A DNA stretch of 63,435 nucleotides, taken from Alphaproteobacteria bacterium (GTDB lineage: Bacteria > Pseudomonadota > Alphaproteobacteria > RF32 > CAG-239). A program made the position numbers and the translations under genes. The stretch's first letter is position 1, and each line of letters opens with the position of its first letter. Where the stretch lies: contig JAGBDC010000004.1 of assembly GCA_017937705.1 (NCBI GenBank), forward strand, positions 1-63,435, in the 5' to 3' direction. The notes beneath the pieces are model-generated. The model was not told where the DNA came from and did not search any database. It was given only the letters and a program-made list of their open reading frames with translations. Below, one piece after another: positions 32,614 to 42,349 of this stretch.

Positions 32614-33617
32614 TATCAATATTGTATCCTTGGGCTTTTTTGTTATTGGTTGCCCCGATAATCGTTTATCGACTGTTCAAACCTGTAAAAGGTATGCATG
32701 GTGATGCTCTTCGAGTTCCATTTGTAAAGGATATTGCAAAAATAAATATTCTGTCAGGATCACTATGGAGCAGAAATTATAATGCGGGTAATAGCAAAAA
32801 AATATGGAATTTAATGTATTTAGCATGGGTGTTTATGACCATAGCCGTTGCCAGACCGCAATGGATAGGCGAGCCGATACGATTGAATAATGTCGGTTAT
32901 GATATATTGATGATTACGGATATATCAAATTCAATGCGTGAAGCAGATTTCAGTTATCAAGGTCGTCAAATAGACCGCCTAACTGCTGTAAAAATTGCAG
33001 CGGACGGTTTTATAAAAAAACGTCCTAACGATAGAATAGGTCTAATTTTATTTGGAAGTCGCGCATATTTGCAATCTCCGATAACTTTTGATAAGGCTGC
33101 AATTTCGGATATTTTGTGGTCAACAGACGCCGGAATGGCAGGTACATCTACAGCAATTGGAGATGCCGTGGGTTTGGCGCTGAAGACACTACGTAAAGAT
33201 CAGAATAAGGACGGCGATAAAATAATAATTCTTCTTACTGACGGTGAGAATAATGATGGTAGCTTGACTATGCCTGAAGTATTAAAATTAGCTAAGGATG
33301 AAAATATTAAGATATACACAATAGGTGTCGGCTCAGAAAGTCGTTTAATCAATTCATTTTTCGGCATAAAAATTCCTCAGGCAAGCGGACTCGATGAGCA
33401 AAGCTTAAAACAATTGGCCTCTGAAACTAAAGGCAGTTATTTTAAAGCTTCCGATACAAAAGGGTTGCAAAAAATATATCAGGAGATTGATGCTTTGGAA
33501 GCAAGTATTGATGAGGAAAGATATATTCAGGATAGCAAAGATTTATATTTCTATCCGCTATTCATTTCACTAATAATTTCATTGTTGGTTCTTATATTTT
33601 ATGGGCGGAGAAATTAA
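32610..33617 (+). CDS. batA: von Willebrand factor A protein BatA
   Basis: The 335-residue inner-membrane protein has a helix near residue 10, another near 70, a vWA domain (~90-290) and a C-terminal helix. The metal-ion site is complete: DISNSM (DxSxS), the Thr in GTSTAIGDAVG, and the Asp in LLTDGENNDG. Bat proteins are linked to stress or aerotolerance, and their exact role is unsettled. The start is ATG 32610 with AGGAGAAAACCT before it; the in-frame start at 32583 lies inside the DUF4381 gene. Confidence 0.92.
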   Translation: MISILYPWAFLLLVAPIIVYRLFKPVKGMHGDALRVPFVKDIAKINILSGSLWSRNYNAGNSKKIWNLMYLAWVFMTIAVARPQWIGEPIRLNNVGYDILMITDISNSMREADFSYQGRQIDRLTAVKIAADGFIKKRPNDRIGLILFGSRAYLQSPITFDKAAISDILWSTDAGMAGTSTAIGDAVGLALKTLRKDQNKDGDKIIILLTDGENNDGSLTMPEVLKLAKDENIKIYTIGVGSESRLINSFFGIKIPQASGLDEQSLKQLASETKGSYFKASDTKGLQKIYQEIDALEASIDEERYIQDSKDLYFYPLFISLIISLLVLIFYGRRN

Positions 33618-35411
33618 ATGACAGAGTTGATTAATAATTTTCATTTTTTGCGTCCATGGTTTTTGGTGTTATTGATAATTCCGCTTTTTGCATATCGACA
33701 TTTTTTTTCAAATTTAAAAAACATATCAGCATGGGAAAATGTTTGCGATAAAAAATTGCTCAATTTTTTGCTTATTCGAGGTAGTTCACAGCAAAGAAGT
33801 TTTATAGGTTATTTGGCTATTATCGGTTTGTTTTTTGCGGTTTTATCGTTGTCAGGACCTACTTGGCAAAAGAAAAATATGCCTTCATTTGCACCAGAAA
33901 ATCCGGTGATGATTTTATTAAATCTCTCTTCGGATATGGAAAACACCGATATTACTCCGAACAGATTGGCTAGGGCTAAATACGGAATAAGTGATTTGGT
34001 TAAAGAGCTGAAAACACAAACAGGGCTTATCGTCTATACTAATGAGCCGTTTCTTATAAGTCCGATTACGGAGGACAATAATATAATTATTAACCTTCTT
34101 CCCGCAATAGGGCGGAATATAATGCCTGAAAATGGGGATAAGCTTAATCGAGCAATAGATATGGCGGTCGAGCGATTAAAACAAGGGGGATATTCTAAAG
34201 GAAATATTGTTATATTTACCGCAGATGCCGGTCAAGAATTTAATGCGGCATTAGATTCGGCAAGCAAGTCATTTTCAGATGGTTATGATGTAAATGTTAT
34301 TGCAGTCAGAACATCTGAAAACGAAAAACTTAATCTTATAGCCAGTAAAGGCGGCGGTATGATATTAAACATTGCTGATAACATGAATCCGCTGATTGAT
34401 GAAATAAACAATCAAATTTCTGCGGAATTGAAAAAAACGGAAAATGAAAGAGAAGTCTGGAAAGATAACGGATATTATTTATTGTTTATTCCGCTATTTT
34501 GTGCCTTGTATTTTTTCCGTAAAGGAATTTTAACGATTGTCTTATGGTTAGTAATGACTTCAACTGCCTCGGCCGGTTTTTTTACTAATGCAAATCAAGA
34601 TGGGGCAAAAGCATTTTCTGAAGGGAATTATGCGCAAGCTGCAGATAGTTTCAGTAATACCAAATGGAAAGCAACAGCTTTTTATCGTCAGGGTGATTTT
34701 GAAAACGCTTCAAAATTCTTTGCTAAAAATACTGATGTCGAAAGTATGTATAATTTAGGAAATGCTCTGGCAAAGGGTGGAAAAATTGAAGAAGCAATAA
34801 AAAAATATGAGGAAGTTTTAAAAATATCTCCTGAACACGAAGATGCAAAATTTAATTTAGAATATCTTAAACAACAGCAGCAAGAACAACAAAAAAATCA
34901 AGATCAATCAGATAAGAATAATAAAGAAGACAAGCAAGACGAAAGTAGCAGCTCCGGAAGTAAAAAACAACAAACGGAAGAGGGCGAGAACAGTAACAAT
35001 TCCGGTCAAGGAGATAAAGGCGAACAACAGAAAACACAAGAAAACAAAGAAGATAAATCCGGGGGAGAAAGCGGAGAAAACCAACAACAAAATTCGGATA
35101 ATTCTCAAGACAAAAAAGAACAAAACAATCAACAATCATCTTCTCCTCAAGCTCAAAATGAAAATAATGATGAAAAACAATCATCTTCGTCGGCCGCAGA
35201 AACCCCTACACCTTCTCCGTCAGATCCACAGGAAAAAACAGATGAGGAAGCAAGCGCTCAAGGAGGATATACTCAAGATGATAAAGGTCAGTTTGATGAA
35301 GAAACTCAAGCCAGAGAAGTTGCATATCGCAATATTCCGGAAGATGCAGGCGGTTTATTGAGAGCTTTTATTCGTAAAGAATATAACAAAAACAGATATG
35401 GAGATAAGTAG
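33618..35411 (+). CDS. batB: BatB-BatC fusion: vWA domain, TPR and low-complexity region
   Basis: The 597-residue protein has two N-terminal helices and a vWA domain (~95-275). A helix at ~290-310 and a signal-like helix (~312-322) precede TPR-type repeats at ~330-420. A long Gln/Glu/Lys/Asn/Ser tract runs to ~555. Fusion of BatB with BatC is seen in other proteobacteria. The metal-ion site is broken: DxSxS reads N102-L-S104-S-D106 and the Thr-bearing loop reads ENGDKLN. It should not bind metal as BatA does. It starts directly after the batA stop. Confidence 0.9.
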   Translation: MTELINNFHFLRPWFLVLLIIPLFAYRHFFSNLKNISAWENVCDKKLLNFLLIRGSSQQRSFIGYLAIIGLFFAVLSLSGPTWQKKNMPSFAPENPVMILLNLSSDMENTDITPNRLARAKYGISDLVKELKTQTGLIVYTNEPFLISPITEDNNIIINLLPAIGRNIMPENGDKLNRAIDMAVERLKQGGYSKGNIVIFTADAGQEFNAALDSASKSFSDGYDVNVIAVRTSENEKLNLIASKGGGMILNIADNMNPLIDEINNQISAELKKTENEREVWKDNGYYLLFIPLFCALYFFRKGILTIVLWLVMTSTASAGFFTNANQDGAKAFSEGNYAQAADSFSNTKWKATAFYRQGDFENASKFFAKNTDVESMYNLGNALAKGGKIEEAIKKYEEVLKISPEHEDAKFNLEYLKQQQQEQQKNQDQSDKNNKEDKQDESSSSGSKKQQTEEGENSNNSGQGDKGEQQKTQENKEDKSGGESGENQQQNSDNSQDKKEQNNQQSSSPQAQNENNDEKQSSSSAAETPTPSPSDPQEKTDEEASAQGGYTQDDKGQFDEETQAREVAYRNIPEDAGGLLRAFIRKEYNKNRYGDK

Positions 35412-35413
35412 TT

Positions 35414-37126
35414 ATGCGAAAATTTTGGTTAATACTTGTTGTCAGTTTGTTGTTTAGTTTAACGGCAAGAGCAGAGAGTTTTGTTGCTAAGATTAATCGA
35501 AATCCCGTCCCCGTAGGAGAAACTTTCGTATTAACATTACAATACGAAGGAAATCCGGGAACGTCTCAACCTGAACTTGCTTCGTTAGAAAAAGATTTTA
35601 CGATTTTTTCAGTTGGGAGAGAATATAAAAGCAATACTATCAACGGAAAAACCAGCAGATACTACTCATGGAATGTTGTTATGTCTCCTAAAAAAAACGG
35701 TGATATAATAATTCCTTCTATTGCATTTAAAGATTTATCGACCAAGCCGATAAGATTAAAAGTTGCCAATGAAAATGCTCAAGGAACAAATATACCTAAA
35801 TTTGCTATCGGTAGAAGTATCAGCAATAATACTCCGTTGGTTCAAGAACAAATTATATATACTTTAGTAATTAAAACAACCGAACAACTACAGGGAAATC
35901 TTCCGCAATTTTCCGATAACGGAAATAAGGATTGGGTGATAAAACAACTTGATAATCCTGTTGTAACCGAAGAAATTGATAACGGAATCGAAGTTAAAAA
36001 AATTGAGATTAAATATGCCTTATTTCCACAAAAAAGCGGAAAAATGACAATACCTGAACTGCGTTTTAACGGATATTATGTAGATGAAAACAAAGTTCGT
36101 AATGGTTATGCCGATATGTTTAATGTTTGGTTTGATAACAGTTTTACCGGAATAGGTGGAATGAATCCGGCGATGAGCAGTGTTAATTTGGTGGCTCAGC
36201 CGGTTAATGTTGATGTCAAACCGATACCACAAGTTAATAACGGTTACTGGTGGTTGCCATCAACACAAGTTGAAATAAGTTCAGATTGGGATAAACAGTT
36301 GCCCGAATTTAAGGTCGGAGAATCCGTAAATCGCAAAATTATATTATTAGCTGCCGGTGTAACAGAATCTCAGCTTCCTAAACTTGTTTTTCCGGAAGTA
36401 AGAGGAATTAAACAATATCCGGAAAATCCGCAAACAGAAAGTGTAATATCCGAACAAAATATAATATCTAAAATGGAGATTAATGTTGTTTATATTCCGG
36501 ATGAAGGCGGAAGGATAACCATTCCTGAAATTGTCGTTCCTTGGTATAACGTAAAAACTAAAAAAATGGAAAAAGCAATTCTTCCTGCGATGGAAGTCAA
36601 TGTTATCGGTCAAACAGTTAAGCCTAAAGCCAAACTTACTCAGACCGATAATAATGTTACTAAAAATGAAGATAAAATTGTGCCTGAATCCGCAGAAACG
36701 GGGTTGCCGCTAAAAGCAATTATCGGATTGATTGCGCTAGCTTTTGCATTGGGACTGGGGGCAAGCTATGTTTTGCTTAAACTTCAACAATCACCTACGG
36801 AAAAAAAGGAAGAATCTAAAAAAGAAGTCCAACCGGATGTAAAAAAAGCCATAAAAAGTCGAGACTTAAAGAATATTCGTGATGAAGTGATTTTATGGGC
36901 AAAAAATAATAATCCTGATGATGTTATTCGCAATCTTGATGATGTTGCAGATTTATATAATGATGAGGAATTGTCATATTGCTTAAAACAATTGACAGCA
37001 AAATTATATTCTTCTCAACAAGGCGAATTTGATTTTCAACGATTAGATAAAGTAATGTCTGCACTGTCTAAGAAAAATAAAGGCAGTAAAGATAAAAAAT
37101 CGTTACTGCCCGAACTTTACAAATAG
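35414..37126 (+). CDS. batD: BatD (oxygen-tolerance / DUF7939-like) protein
   Basis: The 570-residue protein starts with a signal peptide (LLFSLTARAES). Several beta domains follow (PVPVGETFVLTLQYEGNPG at ~18-36, VGREYKSNTINGKTSRYY), then a single membrane helix at ~437-457 (IIGLIALAFALGLGASYVL) and a ~110-residue cytosolic tail. This is BatD architecture. It is last in the operon, two bases after batB/C. It converges on the ABC exporter gene with no terminator between them. Confidence 0.9.
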   Translation: MRKFWLILVVSLLFSLTARAESFVAKINRNPVPVGETFVLTLQYEGNPGTSQPELASLEKDFTIFSVGREYKSNTINGKTSRYYSWNVVMSPKKNGDIIIPSIAFKDLSTKPIRLKVANENAQGTNIPKFAIGRSISNNTPLVQEQIIYTLVIKTTEQLQGNLPQFSDNGNKDWVIKQLDNPVVTEEIDNGIEVKKIEIKYALFPQKSGKMTIPELRFNGYYVDENKVRNGYADMFNVWFDNSFTGIGGMNPAMSSVNLVAQPVNVDVKPIPQVNNGYWWLPSTQVEISSDWDKQLPEFKVGESVNRKIILLAAGVTESQLPKLVFPEVRGIKQYPENPQTESVISEQNIISKMEINVVYIPDEGGRITIPEIVVPWYNVKTKKMEKAILPAMEVNVIGQTVKPKAKLTQTDNNVTKNEDKIVPESAETGLPLKAIIGLIALAFALGLGASYVLLKLQQSPTEKKEESKKEVQPDVKKAIKSRDLKNIRDEVILWAKNNNPDDVIRNLDDVADLYNDEELSYCLKQLTAKLYSSQQGEFDFQRLDKVMSALSKKNKGSKDKKSLLPELYK

Positions 37127-37127
37127 T

Positions 37128-38900
37128 TTATTGAGCTTTTTTAAATTGAGCATTGTATAATGCTTGATATGCTCCATTTTCAATTTGCATTAATTGTTCG
37201 TGATTGCCGGTTTCAACAATTTCTCCGTTATTAATAACCACAATGGTATCTGCATTTTGAATTGTAGATAAACGGTGAGCAATAACAAATACGGTTCTGT
37301 CTTTCATTAGGTTCTCAATAGCTTTTTGAACAACAGCTTCTGACTTATTATCAAGAGCAGATGTTGCTTCATCTAAAATAACTATCGGAGCATCTTTTAT
37401 CATGGCTCTGGCAATTGCAAGTCTTTGACGTTGTCCGCCGGATAATGAAGAACCTCTTTCGCCGATATACGTATCAAGCCCATCTTCTTGTGAGTTTACG
37501 AAATCCTCCAAATATGCCATCTGCAAAGCCTTTTGAATTTCATCATTGCTTGCATTAGGTTTACCTAAGAGGATATTGTCACGGATTGTACCGGAAAACA
37601 GAAAGTTATCTTGAAATACAACAGCTATGTTATCGCGCAACGATTCGAGGGTATAATCTCTTATGTCTTTATCATCTATATTGATGTTTCCTTTACAAAC
37701 ATCATAAAAACGAGGTAGCAAATTTACAATAGTTGTTTTCCCTCCGCCGGAATTTCCGACAAAAGCAACGGTAGAGCCTGCTTTAATATCTAAATTTATA
37801 TTTTTTAACACATCAATTTCAGGTAAATATCCGAAGGTAACATTTCTAAATGATATGCTTTTGCTGATTTTTTTCAGCTCTTTCGCATTTTCTTTGTTTG
37901 TTATTGTCGGCTCTGTTTCCAAAATTTCCATAATGCGTTCAATAGCCAAGAAAGAAACTTGTACATTGTTAAAGTTTTTTCCGATACCTTTTATCGGAGT
38001 ATACAGCATAATTAGGGCCGTAATGAACGAAACGAAATTACCGGAGGTAATTGTTCCGTTTACAATCAAATAACTTCCATAACCTATAACACCACCGACG
38101 CCGACCGAAACAACAATATGCATTGCCGGTGTCATCCAGCCGGTTCTTTGCACCATTTTCATTGTAAGTTTGAATAAAGAACGCAGAATATCATTGAATT
38201 GATTATACATTTTTTGCTGCAAGTTATAAGAAGCGATAGTTTTACTTCCTGCATAACTTTCGTTATAGTGAGTCAAAATTGTAGATGATTCATCGATAGT
38301 CTTTTTTATAATTCCTTTAATACGTCTTCTTACTTGAGCCAGCGGTAATAATGCGCATAAAAGAACGATAACTGCAATTATGGCTAATTGCCAAGAATTA
38401 TAGATTAATACCACAATTAATGATACTGAAGAAAAGAAACGAGAAACGAACAATTTAAGATTGTCTAAAAGTCCCGTACATGCAGTATCTGCATCGGTTG
38501 TAAAGCGTTGTATAATATATCCGGAAGCATTTTTATCATAAAAAGCTGCTTCAAAAGACATCAGTTTCTTAAACAGGGCACGTTTTAAATCATGATTTAT
38601 TTTTGTTCCCACCCAAGTATTCAAATAAGTTGCAGCATAATTGAGAAAACCTTGAACAGTAGTAAAGGCTACAATTAAAATAGGAATATATGTCGGAGAA
38701 GATGCTGACTTATCAACCAACACATAATCCATGTATGGCTTTAAAGACAAAGCAATAACGGAATCCAAAGCTCCAACCGGAATACATATTAATATTCCCA
38801 ATAAAGCTCTAAACCAATATGGTTTAACAAAAGGCCACATTTCCTTATAATGTTGTGAAAATTTAAGTTCTTTACCGACTATTTCATTTTTAAGTTTCAT
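37128..38900 (-). CDS. msbA: MsbA-like ABC exporter (lipid A flippase family)
   Basis: This 590-residue half-transporter has six membrane helices (~30-310) and an ATPase domain (~345-585). The ATPase domain has Walker A GNSGGGKTT, signature LSGGQRQRLAIARA, Walker B VILDEATSALD and the H-loop FVIAHRLST. SASGYIIQRFTTDAD-type coupling sequence (YDKNASGYIIQRF) and overall length match MsbA, which flips lipid A-core across the inner membrane. Other lipid or drug exporters of this subfamily remain possible. AAGGATTTTGGATA precedes the ATG. It lies 21 bases after the DUF1294 gene. Confidence 0.87.
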   Translation of the reverse strand: MKLKNEIVGKELKFSQHYKEMWPFVKPYWFRALLGILICIPVGALDSVIALSLKPYMDYVLVDKSASSPTYIPILIVAFTTVQGFLNYAATYLNTWVGTKINHDLKRALFKKLMSFEAAFYDKNASGYIIQRFTTDADTACTGLLDNLKLFVSRFFSSVSLIVVLIYNSWQLAIIAVIVLLCALLPLAQVRRRIKGIIKKTIDESSTILTHYNESYAGSKTIASYNLQQKMYNQFNDILRSLFKLTMKMVQRTGWMTPAMHIVVSVGVGGVIGYGSYLIVNGTITSGNFVSFITALIMLYTPIKGIGKNFNNVQVSFLAIERIMEILETEPTITNKENAKELKKISKSISFRNVTFGYLPEIDVLKNINLDIKAGSTVAFVGNSGGGKTTIVNLLPRFYDVCKGNINIDDKDIRDYTLESLRDNIAVVFQDNFLFSGTIRDNILLGKPNASNDEIQKALQMAYLEDFVNSQEDGLDTYIGERGSSLSGGQRQRLAIARAMIKDAPIVILDEATSALDNKSEAVVQKAIENLMKDRTVFVIAHRLSTIQNADTIVVINNGEIVETGNHEQLMQIENGAYQALYNAQFKKAQ

Positions 38901-38921
38901 TATCCAAAATCCTTGTTAGAT

Positions 38922-39377
38922 TTATATAAAATTCAAATATCTGAGAATAAAATATATTAATGCGGCTTCTGCAAACATTAATGCCCAGAAGAATGACTGA
39001 TAGCTTCTTTTTTTGCTTTTGTGACGAAAAAAATTCTGCCCGATTACGGCACCGCACCATCCTCCCATAAATTCCAGACTGTGCAGTTGTGCTTCCGGTA
39101 TTCTCCATGCTCCTCTTTGAGCTGCACGTTTATCTGCCCCGTATGCCAAAAATGTAACGAAATTTATTGAAATCAAATGAATTACCGCAAAAATCATCAA
39201 AACACTACGCCATTTTTTTATAAAAACGTGCAATTCAACATTCGGAAAATATGTCGTTTCTATATACCATGCTGCTCCAATGACCAATAAAATGTGCAAA
39301 ATGTAAAAATTATTACGTTGTAACGGCTTGATTAAAGCCAACAAACTCAGTAATATTGCCGTGATTATAAGAATCAT
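38922..39377 (-). CDS. DUF1294 membrane protein
   Basis: The 151-residue protein has four hydrophobic helices. Between helices 3 and 4 it shows the DUF1294 pattern: AYGADKRAAQRGAWRIPEAQ, then LEFMGGWCGAVIG, then FRHKSKKRSYQ. Function unknown. AGGAATAAAA precedes the ATG. It is upstream of and probably co-transcribed with the MsbA-like gene. Confidence 0.88.
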   Translation of the reverse strand: MILIITAILLSLLALIKPLQRNNFYILHILLVIGAAWYIETTYFPNVELHVFIKKWRSVLMIFAVIHLISINFVTFLAYGADKRAAQRGAWRIPEAQLHSLEFMGGWCGAVIGQNFFRHKSKKRSYQSFFWALMFAEAALIYFILRYLNFI

Positions 39378-39514
39378 TTTTATTCCTAAAATTTTTAAAA
39401 TCCTTAGGCACTATAAAGCATAATTTTGTCTTTGGCAACTATTGGTAAAATTTTGTTTGATAAGTAATAAAAAATCGTCTATGCTACACAAAAATAATTT
39501 TATGGGGAAACATA

Positions 39515-40054
39515 ATGAAATATATTTATGCATTGCCAGTTGTTTTAATGATGGCAGCTTGTTCAAACGGAGCAATATTCGGTAGTGACGATTCTTCAGC
39601 AAAAACAGTTGAAGATATCAAAACTCTTCCTGTTTTATATCAAAATAAACCATATAAAGAAGCAACATCACAACAGATATACACTGTTTTGGCTTCTCGT
39701 TCGGTTAATAAAATGTTGAAAGATACATCTGCAAAATATTCTGGAGGAAAATTACCGACAATTTATGTTTTAGAACCAAGACAAGAAGGTTCGGTTATTG
39801 TTCCAGATAATAAGGAATATGCTGTAAAAGTAACAAAAGACATTATACAAGGAACAAAAAAATATATATTGGCGGATAGCGAACTCAAGGCCGATTATGT
39901 TTTGGAAACCATAATCAGCAGAAATCCGATTCCTGCCAGAAATACAAGTATTATTGTATATAAAACGATAATGAGAGATAATCGAAAGAATGAAGTTGGG
40001 ACATGGGTTGAAACATTAAGTCCCATAATGAATGATGATCAGAGTTGGTGGTAA
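39515..40054 (+). CDS. LpoB/CsgG-fold-like lipoprotein
   Basis: The 179-residue protein has a lipobox (MMAACSNG, Cys16). Its C half (ADSELKADYVLETIISR, then SIIVYKTIMRDNRKNEVGTW) has the shape of LpoB, the outer-membrane lipoprotein that activates penicillin-binding proteins, and of related CsgG-like folds. That link is by pattern and is not certain. TGGGGAAACATA precedes the ATG. Its stop overlaps the ATG of the next gene, so the two are coupled. Confidence 0.72.
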   Translation: MKYIYALPVVLMMAACSNGAIFGSDDSSAKTVEDIKTLPVLYQNKPYKEATSQQIYTVLASRSVNKMLKDTSAKYSGGKLPTIYVLEPRQEGSVIVPDNKEYAVKVTKDIIQGTKKYILADSELKADYVLETIISRNPIPARNTSIIVYKTIMRDNRKNEVGTWVETLSPIMNDDQSWW

Positions 40055-41103
40055 TGAAATCTAAAATTTTACTTTATACATTATGTTCTTCGCTTATTGC
40101 TTTTTCTGCTTCGGCAAAAGAAGATATAATAAATGTATCGGGTACTGCGTGTGAAATTTTTAACAGCAGTCATTCAAAATCAAGTGTTCGTGTAAGAGTA
40201 ACCGATAAAGCCAGTTACAACGCGGTTAGTCAAATTCCGTCATTATTAGAGCTTAAATCTAATATGTTGGAACATGATTATAATGTTATAGTATATAATT
40301 TGGTTGATAACTATGTTCAGAATATGTCGGTTAAAACAACCAGCCAAGATGCAAACGAGTTATGTGTTGAAGTTAAAGGCTCCATTCCTGCACAAGATAT
40401 TGTTACCGTGATTGCTAATTATTCTCCATCTAATCCGGCGCCGGAATACGATTTCAAAAAAGAGAATAATATTACTGAAGAAAGTGCCGAACCGATAAAA
40501 GAAGTTTCGGAATCTCCGCTTATGTATGATGGAGCAAAAGAATTTAATGTTGTTCCTGAACCGACAAAAGCTGAAGTAGCTTACGAAGGTGAGCCGGCAG
40601 AAACAGAAGTTGCGGAAGAAAAAACAGAGATCCAACCGGAAATAGCGAAAACAGAAGAAACGGATTTATACGGGGAGCAACCTAAAGCATTAGTATATAT
40701 TGCGCCGGTTCAGTTTTATAATAATACTCACTCATCAAAACCGATTAGCGTTTTGAAAGAGTTTTTTGTAAATGAGGATTTATATACTTTATTAGAAAAT
40801 CCTGACGGTGCAGATTATACCATTACATCAAAGGTTCTTAAAGCAAAAATTGATCCGATAAACGCTCAAACCAAAAGAATGCAAATGGTTGTATCCGTTG
40901 AACTCAGAATGAAAGATGCTGATGGCTCCATCAATGATCACCAAAACAGATTTGTTCTATTTGAAAATGGAGAAAACGAACAAGTTGTGGCAATGAATTT
41001 ATTGAAAAAGCTCTTACAAAAATCAGGTGAAAAGTTAATTATCAGAATTGAGCAAAACGAAAACAAACGTCCTGATAGACCATTTTTAAGACCGGGAAGT
41101 TAA
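40054..41103 (+). CDS. Periplasmic protein paired with the LpoB-like lipoprotein
   Basis: The 349-residue protein starts at ATG 40054 with a signal peptide ending FSASAKED. A small N-terminal beta domain and a Glu/Pro-rich linker (~150-210: EPTKAEVAYEGEPAETEVAE) follow. The C-terminal domain (KALVYIAPVQFYNN, then GADYTITSKVLKAKIDP) recalls the same LpoB/CsgG-like fold as its neighbour. The overlap with the upstream gene and the shared pattern suggest partners in the envelope. Function unknown. Confidence 0.72.
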   Translation: MKSKILLYTLCSSLIAFSASAKEDIINVSGTACEIFNSSHSKSSVRVRVTDKASYNAVSQIPSLLELKSNMLEHDYNVIVYNLVDNYVQNMSVKTTSQDANELCVEVKGSIPAQDIVTVIANYSPSNPAPEYDFKKENNITEESAEPIKEVSESPLMYDGAKEFNVVPEPTKAEVAYEGEPAETEVAEEKTEIQPEIAKTEETDLYGEQPKALVYIAPVQFYNNTHSSKPISVLKEFFVNEDLYTLLENPDGADYTITSKVLKAKIDPINAQTKRMQMVVSVELRMKDADGSINDHQNRFVLFENGENEQVVAMNLLKKLLQKSGEKLIIRIEQNENKRPDRPFLRPGS

Positions 41104-41107
41104 AAAT

Positions 41108-41137
41108 AAAAAAGACAGGTTATTTCCTGTCTTTTAT
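41108..41137 (+). terminator. Terminator of the 39515-41103 pair
   Basis: AAAAGACAGG pairs with CCTGTCTTTT around TTATTT. Its flanks allow use from both sides. Confidence 0.85.
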
Positions 41138-41863
41138 ATTTTTACATACAAAGTTTAAATTGTATATTCGCTTTGCTCCGGCGGACAACAAATAACCGTC
41201 TATTTTACTGTCGATGAGCATTTTATATTTTTTCAGATTAAAATCATAATTACTGAAATATAAAACAATTTCAATATCTGTAAATCCTCTGTCTGTATAT
41301 GAGTTAAAATCATATCCGCAAATGAGTGAACCGAAATTATCGGCAATGATTTTCTGAATATTGGTAAAATGTGTAGAATATCCTGTTCTGATATATGTGT
41401 CTGCAAATTGATTTAATGATTTAAGCAACGCATTAGATAAATTAGTAATTGCGATTCTTTTTAAAAGAGAGGCATTGCCGATCATTAAGGCATAACGTAT
41501 CATTTCCAACGGAAATACTTTCATTCCTTCATTTATATTTTCAAATTTTGGGCGAATTAATACGGTGGCCATATCTGTCATTCCCAGATTGATTAAATCG
41601 TCTAAATACATTTTTTCGAACATCAAGCTTATATTTCCGCCTAATTCCCACACTCTGTTTGCAATAGCACGAGCTTTTTGTTCTTGTGAGTTCATAATTT
41701 GTAAATGAGTTTGCAAAATCAAAAGTTCGGTATTATTTCGATATTGAGCAGAAAGTCTTTCTGTTTCTGCAATCAATCGCAAAACCGAAGTAGTGTCACT
41801 ATATCTTATTTCTTTAATTTTGTAGTATAAATCGTTAATCTGTTGTTGCAAAGAATCAAGCAT
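41120..41863 (-). CDS. Hypothetical helical protein downstream of a META lipoprotein
   Basis: The 247-residue soluble protein has a helical N half (MLDSLQQQINDLYYKIKEI, then ETERLSAQYRNNTELLILQT), like helical-repeat proteins. The C half (CGYDFNSYTDRGFTDIEIVL) is of mixed type. No family recognised. It starts two bases after the META-domain gene, with AGAGGAATAGTT lying over that gene's end, so they are one operon. No signal peptide. Confidence 0.7.
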   Translation of the reverse strand: MLDSLQQQINDLYYKIKEIRYSDTTSVLRLIAETERLSAQYRNNTELLILQTHLQIMNSQEQKARAIANRVWELGGNISLMFEKMYLDDLINLGMTDMATVLIRPKFENINEGMKVFPLEMIRYALMIGNASLLKRIAITNLSNALLKSLNQFADTYIRTGYSTHFTNIQKIIADNFGSLICGYDFNSYTDRGFTDIEIVLYFSNYDFNLKKYKMLIDSKIDGYLLSAGAKRIYNLNFVCKNIKDRK

Positions 41864-41865
41864 AA

Positions 41866-42243
41866 CTATTCCTCTTCAGTTTGTTCAAATTCCATTGATT
41901 GAGTGTTTGTTTTTAATATGAGTTTATTTTCTTTTATTGTATATGAATCTACTTCGCTCAAAAATTTGAAATATGTAGCTTCCGTATTCATTAGTTCTTC
42001 GGGAGCTGCCATCATTGTAGAGCCTCCTAAAGAAAACTTAATGCTTCCTTTTTCGCTGGAATACGTGCCGAAATAATTATTAACGGCTTGTCCGTAAAAA
42101 TCGTTAGAGTTTTTATCAAAAACTAATGAAATTTCCAAACCTTTATCATTGGTTATATATTTGTTTCCTTTAATGCTGGCATAGTTATTCGAATTGCATC
42201 CGAACAATAAAATACAAGCGGCAGCCATAAGTATTTTTTTCAT
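41866..42243 (-). CDS. META-domain (HslJ-like) lipoprotein
   Basis: The 125-residue lipoprotein (lipobox LLFGCN) carries a META domain: ISLVFDKNSNDFYGQAVNNY, then GSTMMAAPEELMNTEATYF, the conserved TxMACP-like core given here as TMMAAP without its usual Cys. These domains are found in HslJ and secreted stress or inhibitor-binding proteins. The start is ATG 42243, with TTGGAGAATGAT before it; a TTG start at 42255 would remove that ribosome site. Confidence 0.83.
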   Translation of the reverse strand: MKKILMAAACILLFGCNSNNYASIKGNKYITNDKGLEISLVFDKNSNDFYGQAVNNYFGTYSSEKGSIKFSLGGSTMMAAPEELMNTEATYFKFLSEVDSYTIKENKLILKTNTQSMEFEQTEEE

Positions 42244-42302
42244 ATCATTCTCCAAAAAATAAAAACATGTATAATATATATTACAATTTTAATTTTTACC
42301 AC

Positions 42303-42332
42303 AAAAAAACTCCCGAAAGAGATTTCGGGAGT
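42303..42332 (-). terminator. Terminator of the 42350-42541 gene
   Basis: ACTCCCGAAA pairs with TTTCGGGAGT around GAGA. On the minus strand a U run follows. Confidence 0.88.
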
Positions 42333-42349
42333 AAAAAGTTTTTTGTTGA

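Noticed and set aside
34867-35184. Cys/Leu/Phe-rich minus-strand frame
   Set aside because: It is the shadow of the Gln/Glu/Lys low-complexity tract of batB/C.
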